Below are positions 11,260-21,887 of a stretch of DNA of 64,000 bases, in pieces. The stretch is from assembly GCA_037367405.1 (NCBI GenBank), contig JAZKJV010002317.1:1-64000 (forward strand), read 5' to 3'. The position numbers and the translations under genes are program-made. Source of the stretch: Ottelia alismoides. Lineage: Eukaryota > Streptophyta > Magnoliopsida > Alismatales > Hydrocharitaceae. The notes under the pieces are model-generated. The model had not been told where the DNA came from. It saw only the letters and a program-made list of their open reading frames with translations, and searched no databases. Numbering within the stretch: position 1 is the stretch's first letter; each line of letters starts with the position of its first letter.

Positions 11260-12199
11260 TTGTGATTCGTCGAAGATGGAGCCACGGAGTGCGGCTTCCG
11301 GTTGTGGCCTCGAGGAGATGGTGGTTGCTCCAAAGCTTCAGCGAGTCCAATCGGATCTCGCGACGCGGCTATGGTGATGTCGCGGATCTCGCCTTGAGGT
11401 TGTCGTCGCTCGACTCGTCTCCTGCAGCTGTCACCTGAAGGTTAAAGGGGCTCGATCTCACTTCTCTCGAAAACGGCGGATGATGAAAAATGGTGGAGGA
11501 GGTGAGAATATAAAGAGGAGGGGGAATTTAGAAAAGAGGTGGAGAAGATGGAGGGATGGTGGAGGGAGTGGTGACTTGGAGTAGGGAGGAAGAAAAGAAG
11601 TGGTAAAAGGGGAATAAAATGAATTATTAATAAAATAATATAATAGGCTACTAAAAATAATTAAAATAACAATAGTAAAATAATAATAAATAATAAATCC
11701 GAAAATAATAAGATAAATCCGAAATTAATAAAATAATAAAAAAATGGGTTGGCACGTGGCGGCTCCAGGAGCTACCACATGTCGCTCCTAGAAAATTCAA
11801 AAATTAAATGTAAAGAAAATCAAAAAGAAATAACAAAAGGGGCTAAATCAAAAGTGGTCAACACAAAAGTTGCTCGTCTCGACGAGATCTACAACTTTCG
11901 TGAAGGGCCAAAAATCAAAGGAAATCATCTGTACAAAAATATATTTTTGGGTGGTACCTTATAGATATAAAATACCGCATTTTATCTTTTGTGATTTTTT
12001 TATCATTTTTCAATAAGAGAAAAATCAAAATAAAAATAGAGAAAATATGAAGAGAATATTTACAACTTAATCTAATTTTTTTAGATTTTTAATAATGAAA
12101 AAAATAAAATAAGAAAATACAGGGGTAAAACGGTCATTATGTACAATGTACAAAAGGGGCCCAAAACTGCTCTTTCTCGAATGTAAGGGTGCTTTAAAC

Positions 12200-12575
12200 C
12201 TTCCATGCATGTTCTTGTTCATTTTATGCGTGAAGCTTCATCATTTCGATCAATCTTTATCACGTAAGGTTGTTGAGTGTGCCAACCTGCCCTGTCCTCG
12301 ATGCCCTTGGAAAGAAGCTCTCATTTGAAATAGCCATTGGGTTGAATGGTCGAGTTTGGATAAGTTAGAATTCTTACAGTGGTTACATGCTTGAGTCACT
12401 TCCAGATTTTATATGCGAGTCCTCTTTGTGAACTATTTTTGTGCAGGTCAATGATTCCTCACCAGATACCGTAATTATAGTCTCCAACACCATTGTGAAA
12501 TCTGAGACTCTCAGTGGACTGCAACAGAGTCATGGTAGAAAATCTTATGCAGAGATTGCATTGACAATTGACTGA
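12200..12575 (+). pseudogene. RRP40: 3' end of exosome subunit RRP40, broken
   Basis: Two exon-like pieces match the C-terminal KH region of RRP40 (EXOSC3), a cap subunit of the RNA exosome that binds RNA for 3'-5' decay. The first (to about 12362) encodes PTCPVLDALGKKLSFEIAIG followed by LNGRVW. After a short intron ending TTTTTGTGCAG at 12446 the second encodes DTVIIVSNTIVKSETLSG. The frame then shifts by one base after LQQ: MVENLMQRLH and the expected stop lie in another frame (stop at 12562-12564). The piece upstream of LLSVPTC also needs indels. Everything N-terminal is missing because the truncated LTR of element A abuts here. I read it as a decayed gene fragment. Confidence 0.75.
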
Positions 12576-13586
12576 AAACTTTTGTATATTTATAGTTTGC
12601 ATTATGAGGACACATTTATAGAGCATATTATATATTAGATTAATTGTCATACGAAAAATCCATTAGAAAAATGAATATTTTCTTATGTGATATTTGGTCG
12701 TATTAGCTTATGGTTCTCGTGTTCACATGTTGACCCGTCTCATTTTTCATTTCCAAAGGAACATGGTGTCGCCTATGCATGTTGGATCTATATGTACCTT
12801 CTAATCTTCACCTTTCAATTCTAAGGTTATAAACATTGCTTATTTAAATCTAGGTCTGGAGAAGCGTGCTAACAATTTTTGGCATTTTTACACTTGTTCC
12901 TCTTTGAGATTCAGCAAATATAATTTTATCCTCGTACTTTTTTTGTAATAACACTTGTGCCCCTACTTTCTTGGGTCCTTAATAGTTATGCCTCTCAGGT
13001 TACTTGTTGTCAATTCTTCTCCTAAAGGGACGTTAACTTATGAGCACAACGGTACAAGTGTAATCTTTTATTCTTCTTCCTCTCGCAGTGTCTTCTTCCA
13101 ATCATTGAATCCTCCTCATCCTCCACCTCCACCTCCATCCCATCCATTATTCTACAGGAATTAACCTGATGGTGAAACATGTTGCCACCAAGGAGTATCT
13201 CTCCTAAATCGCTTCTCTCCCCAATTCTTCTTTGTTAGTTCATGCAGCAGACCATGGAAACACAACACCTCGATCTCACCCAACCAACCAACAACCACCA
13301 CACTTTAGATAGAGGAGAACCCAATAGATAGGGGAGAACCCAAACCAACAAGGAAACAAACCCATCTTCAATTGCCATAGCCGAAGATTCAATCTCTCGA
13401 GACTGTTGAACCCACCATTGTTAATTGTCGAAACCACCCAAACATGCTTGTGCCCATGGATGGATTCAATGGGGGACATGGAGGGGCACATGCCCCCCTT
13501 GAACTTTTTAGTTTCTATAGTTTCATTTATAGGTATTAGCATAAGATAATTGTAAATTTCAATTGATAAATAAATATATATATATA
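12576..13586. other. Non-coding DNA after RRP40 fragment
   Basis: The first part may be old RRP40 3' untranslated and flanking sequence. Around 12890-13050 a CTTGTGCCCCTACTTTCTTG-like stretch resembles the foldback element at 55136-55398, suggesting a decayed relative. Around 13450-13500 GGGGCACATGCCCCCC resembles the start of some plant hAT elements. No supported gene. Confidence 0.4.
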
Positions 13587-13963
13587 GGGTAAAATGTGTA
13601 TGCCCCCTAGGGGGAGCTAACTTAGCTTCCCCCGCCCTATTTTTCGCGTGTTTTTTTTAAAATAAAAATTATATAAATTCATTGTTATATCCCTATATTA
13701 TGTCTTACAAATTTCATGCAAAACAGAGACTCCTACGACCTCCATCCAGATGGGGTCGATTTAAAAAATCCTGAGACCGTTAAAAAAATGACTATCTGGA
13801 TGGAGGCCGTAGGAGTTTCTGTTTCACACGAAATTTTTATGACATAATATAGGGATATAGTGATGAATATTCACGGGAAAAAATTTCAAAAAAATAAAAA
13901 ATTTGAAGAAATAGGGCGGGGGGAGCTAAGTTAGCTCCCCCTAGGGGCAGCCCCATTTTCCTC
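13587..13963. mobile_element. 377-bp foldback MITE, Mutator-like
   Basis: The whole element is one inverted repeat. The ends carry GCCCCCTAGGGGGAGCTAAC on the left and its counterpart on the right, and the arms stay complementary inward, through TATCCCTATATTATG and CATAATATAGGGATA, to CCTCCATCCAGAT and ATCTGGATGGAGG. Both flanks are ATATATATA, compatible with a 9-bp duplication but ambiguous in an AT repeat. Long terminal inverted repeats without coding fit a Mutator-like or other foldback MITE. Confidence 0.75.
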
Positions 13964-14184
13964 ATATATATATATATATATATATGCATATGTTTCTCAT
14001 TTATAATTAATAAAAAAGATGAAATGAAATTTTTAAAGGTCTACTTCAACTGCATACAAAGAAGGATGACATCAGCCAAATATTAGTACAAAATTAAGTA
14101 TTATCATGTCTTTATTTATTTTAAAATTTAAATAGGAATTATTATTTTCCAATTAAGCATTTTTCTAGGATCTGGATCTTCTCA
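13964..14184. other. AT repeat and unassigned DNA
   Basis: An (AT)n run of about 20 bases borders the foldback element, followed by AT-rich sequence without a recognisable feature. Confidence 0.4.
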
Positions 14185-16446
14185 TTACATAGAAATTGAT
14201 AGGAGACGGAAAACAAGCTGCACTGCCAATCCCTTTTGGATGGTAAATAGAATAATTCGAAACACAACATTCATAGACCTAAAAACCATAACATTGCTAT
14301 GCATTTGGACCCTCTTGAGGAACTCCACTGCTTCACTTGTTAAGAACCCAAATGTATCAAAACCAAAAAGGATGAATACATGTTGATTGTCAAGACATGC
14401 CTTCTCATGCTTAGCCACTTTAGCTGAGGCAGCTTTTTGTGCAACGTATCCTGCAACAAAATCACTTTTTATCGTCCCATCAATGGAGAAATTCCAGTAA
14501 AATCAACACACGCATGTTTTCCTCCAACCCATCTAAATACTAAAATATCAGTTGGTCTAAGTGTCGATGTCCCCTCATGTGAATCAGTCAGAAAATTCAC
14601 AGGTGCTGCTTTTTTTGAAGCAACCCCCGAACGGTCATAGATAAGTCAGCTTTTTTATGTCTGAGTACATCAATAAGGACATCCCTTACAAAGTTATGTC
14701 TACATTTAAAATCTGGAAGTACGCGACAATGAATGGCATGCTCCCCAAAAGCATCTAAGTAGGATTTGTGACATACTGGGCAGCTTCATCTGTTGCCTAT
14801 TGGGAATAGAGGAATCATAGGCGGTACTTAAGAATAGTACCTCATTCAATGGGTGACATGCATTGTAAGCCCCTCAATATGAATGACAAGAAGGAAATCT
14901 TGAGCATGTTCAACTTGTAAACAACGGAAAATTGCTTTTTATCTAGCAGTCATGTCAAACTCAACTTTCATTTCTTTTATGATTTTGCTAAAAAAGGAAC
15001 TCGCCAAAGCATTCTGGACTTCAGAGGGGATGATATCCTTACTAACAAAATAAGTAAGATCAAGAGATGGAAGTGCGACATGTAGGTTTTCTAAATCATT
15101 TAGAAAATCAAAATCCATACCATGTATTCCATTGTCTCATAGCATGTGGTCTTGGAGCACCCATGATTGAGCTCTGGAGGCCACAAAAGCATGTGAAGAA
15201 GCCTCCATAATAGAGTGCAGACCTAAACCACCGAGTCTGATGGGCAGCGATGCCACTCGCCATTGAAGGTCACCAAAGAAAGGGCCTCTATAAACCAAAA
15301 TATCATCAATAGCTCCACATGACCCTTTGTCAAACCATGTAGCAGCACATTCCATGTATGCAGGTTGACATGTCTTAAGACGAACATAAGCTTGGCAGTA
15401 CCCATACAAGATCGTAATAGAAGTAGCTCACTTTGTGGATCATCCAACCGAGGAAGTAAATGCATTATTAAGTCAATAAATTTGGTGGCCCACATCATAG
15501 CTAAGTCTTCAATAAATTCTTTATCCCTGCTCAGTGCTCCTCCAAGTAACTTTACACCTAATACCGTCCTCCCAATATCTACGGGAAATAACCCTTTGCG
15601 GATCTTCTGACCATCACATGAAGGTCGGAAAAATCTCTATTTTTATATATTCAGAATAAGCCTCATATCTGGACCCTGCATTGAATATTGTCAAGTGCCT
15701 TGGCCACCTCTAATATGTCTCCAATGATCGTTCCATCATCAAGATACCAAGAATGGAGTAGGAGTTTAGAAATGTCTCTGATCTCATGAATAAGTTGGTT
15801 CAATACCAGAGAAAATAGAAGTGGGCCTAAAGGGTCACCTTGCTGCACTTGTGTTGGTGACTGCATATAATTGTCTCTAATATATAATATGGTGGTTTGA
15901 GCATATATAAATTCCACCCATGAAGAAATAGATAGGCATCTCATCATAACTTCACCAAGCATCAGAGATCTGTCTATCAAGTTGAAAGCATTAGAGAAAT
16001 CCATCGTAAGCATAGAGAGAAAGAGACCCGTCCCCGTGAACCTTGCTTAAAAGACGGTTGGTGTTGTGTAAGATGGCTTTCGCTCCTACAGATACACTAA
16101 CCCCAAATTGAAAGTCGTTGAGATACTTAGACGTCTCCTTGCCTATCCCTGTCATAGCAACTTTGGATACAAGACGCCTCCAGATAGTTCCTACAACAAT
16201 AGGACGTATGTCGTTGTTCGGTTTGAGCAGTGAAGTAAGGGGTGCAAAGTCTACAAACTCATCCAGACTCAAGGGACATCTCCCACTTAGCCATAAATTA
16301 AGTACCAAGGAGATAGCATGTAAGAGATCCTTGCCAACCGCTGACCCCTCCCCATAGAGGGCATCTAAAATGTGTTGAGCTCTCAGGCTATCCACATGAT
16401 GTCCCTTTAGAAAAAGATTTGATAGCTCACAAAATAGCATCTGCAT
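14185..16446 (-). pseudogene. Decayed LINE-type reverse transcriptase
   Basis: A broken frame on the minus strand. 16446-15991 has a stretch typical of plant non-LTR polymerases (LKPNNDIRPIVVGTIWRRLV). 16013-15663 holds the palm, with LTMDFSNAFNLIDR (motif A), QQGDPLGPLLFSL (motif B) and WYLDDGT at the catalytic aspartates. 15498-15137 continues in two frames (DDPQSELLLLRSCMG, then GPFFGDLQWRVASLPIRLGG). 14418-14185 holds the C-terminal HEKACLDNQHVFILFGFDTF piece. At least three frame changes separate the segments. I see no endonuclease, poly-A tail or target duplication. This polymerase type recurs in plant genomes as degenerate copies annotated as reverse-transcriptase-domain proteins. Confidence 0.82.
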
Positions 16447-17695
16447 CAGCTGAAAGAGGAGTCTTTGAAAACAAGATGTTTGGTATGGTATATAGTGTCA
16501 TATATAAAAATGTGTTTCCATATTCTTAAAAGTGGATATAAATGTAAAACAAATACAACTTATTGTAGAAGTAATCTATGCACTGACTCGAATGACTAAT
16601 AGAAATTAGGGCGGAGTAAGGGATAATTGAGTTTTATCATTTTTCATATTTAGTTTGTTAGAGGGATAAATATCATAATGAAAAGATAATAAATGATGTA
16701 ATCATGGGATGTGGTCACTTATACTGGGTAGCTTATCTTAGGATAAGATCTCTTAGATTAGCTCCAATTTATATGTATAAGTTGGTTTGTACATCAAACA
16801 AATGTACTTAATGCATATATTTTATTAAATAGGGTGAACCATTCATATTTTTTATTACGTAATGTAGTAGCAAAACTAGCACTACAATATAATAAAATAA
16901 ATATTCAAATACAAATATTTATGGATATGGATATCTACATCCATATCTATTTAAAATAGATACATATGTGAATATGATAAGCCATATAAGCAACAAAGAA
17001 TATTATTACATATTTTTAAAATGGACAGTAATCTTACCTCAGTGTGATCTTTGAGATTTGTAATTTAGACATGAAGATAAATGACCAATAAAATATCGTT
17101 TCAATCAATTATTTTTAATATTAGTATAACACTGTAAACTTTGACAATTTTTCATTATTCAGATTAGCTTAATACGAACTTATTAACAATGATTAGAAAC
17201 TTCCACTTCAGATGATACATAATCATTAATTTGTCTTTACATTCAGCTTCTAATTCCATCAAAGTTGCACTGAGATTAGATGGATAGATTTTTAAAGTCC
17301 AAATATTTGATATTGCGATGTCCGATGCATATATACCTCCACAACTTCATTCTCATTTTATGCCTCTCCTTACACAATTTCCTTCCCTGCCTATGCCCAC
17401 CACCACTTTTCCTCATCTTATCTTCAACCAAATCCCCCACATTTTGTGGGTACACTAACTATATATGATATCTCCGGTCCTACAATTAGATCTTTACAAC
17501 CATCTGATTGTTGAAAACACATGGAAACCCGATGCTTAAGATCAATTCCCCATCTCATTATGACAACCCGTTCCCAAACTCTATCCCCCATCATCATACA
17601 CGTGAAAACCCATTCGTTTAGCCAACAATATTTGCACACCTCGTAGCTCTGTTAAAGCATCATCAGTCTCTGAGACATTTCCTGTCGGGAGTATG

Positions 17696-17726
17696 CGGGG
17701 TGGGGTGGGGGGGGGGAGGGGGGTTG
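17696..17726 (+). repeat. G-rich tract
   Basis: About 30 bases of nearly pure G with single T or A breaks (GGGGTGGGGTGGGG and a run of ten G). It could form a G-quadruplex as DNA or RNA. It is isolated and has no clear partner feature. Confidence 0.6.
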
Positions 17727-19634
17727 GATAATCCTCGGATCGGGCATGGATTCAAAATAATTCCCAATGTAGGCATATATAGTCAAATGTTTTGTCATTG
17801 ACTGATGTGGCAATGCACACGATAAACCATTAGCTACTTATCTTATGTGGAACAAGCAATGATTGTTGGAGTAAATGGTCCGTTGCTCAAATGATTGGAG
17901 CAATACTTCTACATCTCCCAGCCCATCATACCATCCTGATCTCGCTCAAATTAGGTTCGCCCGATCTCCTCATCCGTCGTTCACCGAAAATCAATTCATC
18001 TTCCATTCTAACGCCCATTTTTTATCATCGTTGGGTCGAGGAGCTTCTCCCTCGAGCCCTGAAGCTTTTAGTGCAGTCTAGCCTACATAAAGACCCCATC
18101 TGAAAGTTGAATCACTCAATCCATGTGTCCGGACCTTCCCCGACTTGCCAGACCTCCACCGATTAAGTCTGGAACTTTTAGACCTATTTCTCAGCTGCAA
18201 AATCATCCCAGGAAGGAATAGAGCATCTCAACGGCTCCTGAGATAATCAACATTGCCCGTGAGGCTTGATTGAAGTTCATCGGCCAACTATTATTGGGTT
18301 GTTCTTCCTGACCAGCTCAAAACCATTGGATCAAGGCATGAGCTCCTGCCTTGAACAACAACCGTCCGATCAGGATCCTCAAAAATGTCATATCAGAGGG
18401 TGGGATCTAATCTCTACCCTCCATCGCCAAAGCATCATCATCGGTTGAAGAGGCCCCACGTGGATAAGTGAAGTCATCTGCTTTGTCTGCCAGCGCGCAT
18501 GTGGGGGGTATTTTGCAACTTACACCCCTGCCATTTTGTATTTATAGTTTAGTATTTATACTTTCATTTGCAATTATAGAAGTTTTGTAATATCTTCATA
18601 CTAGACCATAGACTTCATTTATATTTTCACTTTAGTCATGTGCCATGTCACATCATATTCTTGTGTGCGTGAGGGGGCGGGTATTTCACATGGACCCCCT
18701 CCGTATTTGGTGTTAATTATTTGGTCAAAAAAGTTTGAATCTAAGTACAAAATATTTTGGAAAATTTGCATGCTTAGTCCTGTTGTCTATCTTATTTGCA
18801 TTTATAGCCCTACCTGTGTGTAATATATTTTATTGTGATGAAAATTAGCATAAACTCCCCCAAACTTTGTTAAAATGGTTTTAAATGCTCTGGAACCTCT
18901 TGAAAAATCCTACAAGGTCCATGTTTACTGATTTAATTTTGTACTTTATTTTAATTATTAAAAATACTATTTCGCGTCTACAATTTTATGAAAATTATCT
19001 TAAGTGTTGGTAACTATATTTTATCCTATATATTAGTTGTAAGGTAATTAACATTATTTTCCTATTTATAAAAAACATTGCATTTTCTCTTGTTTAGCAT
19101 TTAAAAAACCATAAAATTACAAAATAATTTTAAAAATTCCAAAAAAATCATGTATGTTTATTTTGCTATATTTTATTTTGTATTCAAATATTTTTGTAAA
19201 ACATTTATTAAAACTCCTAAAAATCACAAAACACAGAAACCTTATAAAAATTATAAAAAAATTTCATAAAAAATCACAAAAATATGCTTTGAGTTTCTGA
19301 ATTTTCTTTGTATTATCTTGTAATTAGGAAAATTAATTTGGTTCAATCTGATTTGAGAGATGTTTATTAAGCCAATTTAAGTTTCTAGATTTTTTTTTCT
19401 TTATTTTCAATATTTTCTTATTTAAAAATCCATAAAATTCTCACCAAAATATTCAAAAATCACCAAAAATAGAAAAATTATAAAACCCCCCAAACATATT
19501 ATTTTTGAAATTTTGAGTTAATTTGCTATTTTATAAACATAAAAATTATCTCTTTCCTATTTCTTTTTTATATAGTATATTTAATATATATTAGCCTATA
19601 TATCATTTTAAAATCAATTTAAAAAATTTGAAAA

Positions 19635-19638
<4 letters not shown>

Positions 19639-19667
<29 letters not shown>
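19639..19667. repeat. (AT)n microsatellite
   Basis: Uninterrupted AT dinucleotide run in AT-rich DNA. Confidence 0.85.
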
Positions 19668-19670
<3 letters not shown>

Positions 19671-20981
19671 TAAGAATCCACAAAAATATTTTAAAATTTA
19701 AAAATACAAAAAATTTCTAAGTTGTCTGTTCATTTTCTTGTTCGACCTTGTTTGCTTCTTTGTGGTTCGACTCCTACTACTTGTCACTATACACATCTTT
19801 GTAGGGTATAATAATTTTTTTCTCACTACTTTTTATTCCTTAATCATTATTGTGGGTTAATTGTTGAAAATGTCATGATGGATTAGGTGCATACTATGCC
19901 GAGAGAGCGACTGATACAACGATCGTTGTATCCGACTTGTCAGACACCACAGGCCCTCTAAGACCAAACTTTGGTACTTCGTGCACCGTGCTTTTCGGCG
20001 ACATCCATTATTCTCAGTGAGCAAGGTTGAGAGGGGGATGAAGCGTGCGATCCCTGTAGTGCTCAACTTCCAGAAACCTTGGCGTTGTTTTGGCTATGAT
20101 CGTTGATTTTTGCATTCAATTCGTCCAATTCATTTAGATGTCGGTAGAATAGCTTAGATTTAGTTTCGTTTTGATTTGATTTGAGTTCTATTACCATCAC
20201 TGTTTCCCCCTTCTGATCGAGTTCAATATGAGGGCATTCGATTTTCTAGTTCACACTATGATCATCATTTATATCATATCCCACACTTATGCCTTCAGAT
20301 TCCAACCGATTGCTTTACATTGATCTGTAATTTTATTTAAGCTCCGCTTTTTATACGAATCGAGATGAATTCATTTGATTTTGCAAGCACCTCAACCGTA
20401 AGGCAAGTCAGATCATGGAGCTTTACCCCCATTTTGATTATTCGTGATTAGTTCCTTCATCCAACAGAACAACATTCAATATGAAGGCGATTGACATTGG
20501 TGATTGGAGACCCACCTTGATATACAACACATATGGAGACCTTTCACCCATAATCCACCTTTATGGTTTGAAACACTTTTTCCTTAAAAAAATAACTTAA
20601 GTAAATACTTTCTAACACAAAGAACTATCATCAGGAAATAAAAATAAATCAGAGAAGAAAAATGTCAGTAAAAAAATTAAACTAGAGGACATATTCTGAA
20701 ATAATGGTTGTTTTTCTATTTTTGTTGTTATTATTTTTATAAGATAATGGGGGGTAGTTGAAAATTATTCGGATGGTTGATAATAGAGGGCTGATCTCCG
20801 TGTTTTGGAACAAAGGAAATATAAGAAAAGCGATTCTTTAAGCAGAAATAATAAAATCGAGGAAGCATAATGAAATAAAAAAGGAATACTGGGATATGAT
20901 GGTAATATTTCAGATGGTTATACCCCCACGGGTCGTTCAGGTGTTCCTGCTACTGAACATTAGGAGAGCGCGAGTGTCTTC

Positions 20982-21840
20982 TGTTGGGGATATATTGGAT
21001 AATGCGGAACAATCAACAACCTAGGATCTATCCCCCTAAACTGTCCTGCAGCAAAGATGGCACAACAAATATATGTTCCCCACACGGGAACTCAATAGCA
21101 ACAATGATAGCAACCACAAGCAACCACAACAAGCAACCACACGAGACAAGATTTTTACGTGGAAACCCTTACTCAATGTGAGCAAGGGAAAAACCACGGG
21201 GCAAGACCGGCAACCAAGCACTACGGTCAAATGTGTTAATGTTCTTCCCGGTTTTGTTGCCCACAAAACCGAGGTACAAGCACACACAACGGATAGTTTT
21301 TCAACAAGGAACAAACTATCCCTAGGTATCTCACTATACCAATCTTGTGCTCAAAACAAAGGAGAACAAAGTAACTCCCCTTGTGGGCTCCCGGATGGAG
21401 ACCCAAACCGATGCACGGCTTCTTGAGGTCGCCACGGACGCAACCTCGCTTCAGCTCCTCTCGAGCTTGCCCAATCGGCCACTCTCCAACCCAAACTGCT
21501 GCTGCCAAAACACCCAGCTGTTGCTGCCCTCGAGCACAGATGCTCGGCTTCTCACTCGCTCTCCCGATCGCGTGGAGGAAGTCGGAGAAGGGGGTCTAAA
21601 ACCCCTTGCTGCTGCTGTTGCTGGAAATGGGAGAGGAGAACACCCAAGCTAGGGCTCCGTTCTCCCTCTCGAAACGGCTCTCTGTTTTTGCTGGAAAAGA
21701 TGGGACGAATGGGGTCACACACGCTGTGCGTGGTTCCCAGGAATGGGAAAAAGGAGACCCCGATTGGGGGCCAACTTGCTGGACAAATTTTAGAAAAACC
21801 CCAAGGTTGGGGCTGGACAATATTTCAAAGAAACCCAACA
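20982..21840 (-). repeat. 3' LTR of copia element (859 bp)
   Basis: Complete LTR with TG/CA ends and the 7-base terminal inverted repeat TGTTGGG/CCCAACA. Its inner border is set by the adjacent polypurine tract and its outer border by the target duplication. Confidence 0.93.
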
Positions 21841-21856
21841 ACCTCCCCCTCCAGCC
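21841..21856 (-). other. Polypurine tract of copia element
   Basis: The minus strand reads GGCTGGAGGGGGAGGT directly before the LTR start TGTTGGG. Confidence 0.85.
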
Positions 21857-21887
21857 CCAACGGGGAGGTGTTGTCCTGTGATGGAGA

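Larger units (their letters stand above)
1..12167 (-). mobile_element. Element A: non-autonomous Athila-like LTR retrotransposon
   Basis: The first 2.77 kb of the window is repeated in the same orientation from 9401 to 12167, and the two copies flank an internal region with a primer binding site, one long reading frame and a polypurine tract, all on the minus strand. The tRNA-Asp-type primer site, LTRs beginning TGATGAATC and the protease-like domain point to the Athila branch of Ty3/gypsy. Gag, reverse transcriptase, RNase H and integrase are absent, so any movement would need proteins from another element, perhaps a relative of elements C or D. The 3' LTR runs off the window and the 5' LTR has lost its outer end, so no target duplication can be checked. 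Confidence 0.85.
9127..12167 (-). repeat. 5' LTR of element A, outer end missing
   Basis: Matches the 3' LTR along its length until GGCCCAAAAC at 12167, where similarity stops abruptly and RRP40-related sequence begins. About the first 480 LTR bases, including the TGATGAATC start, are missing. The loss must have followed insertion, since reverse transcription copies the LTR ends from each other. The inner end is ...CCGTCA followed by AA and the primer site. Confidence 0.85.
16447..20976. other. AT-rich DNA without recognisable gene
   Basis: About 4.5 kb with only short frames. 17280-18500 is of more even composition and 18540-19720 is very AT-rich. The stretch around 19740-19800 (GGTTCGACTCC...CACTATAC) recalls the inner end of some gypsy LTRs, so an old LTR is possible but unproven. 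A 69-codon minus-strand frame at 19857-20066 matches nothing I recognise. Confidence 0.4.

Noticed and set aside
19857..20066. 69-codon minus-strand frame and nearby plus-strand text
   Set aside because: No motif, no conserved partner, short length; not supported as a gene.
20070..20100. TGGCGTTGTTTTGGC as a primer binding site
   Set aside because: Only the first ten bases agree with the tRNA-Asp-type site, and no LTR end or retroelement coding lies next to it.
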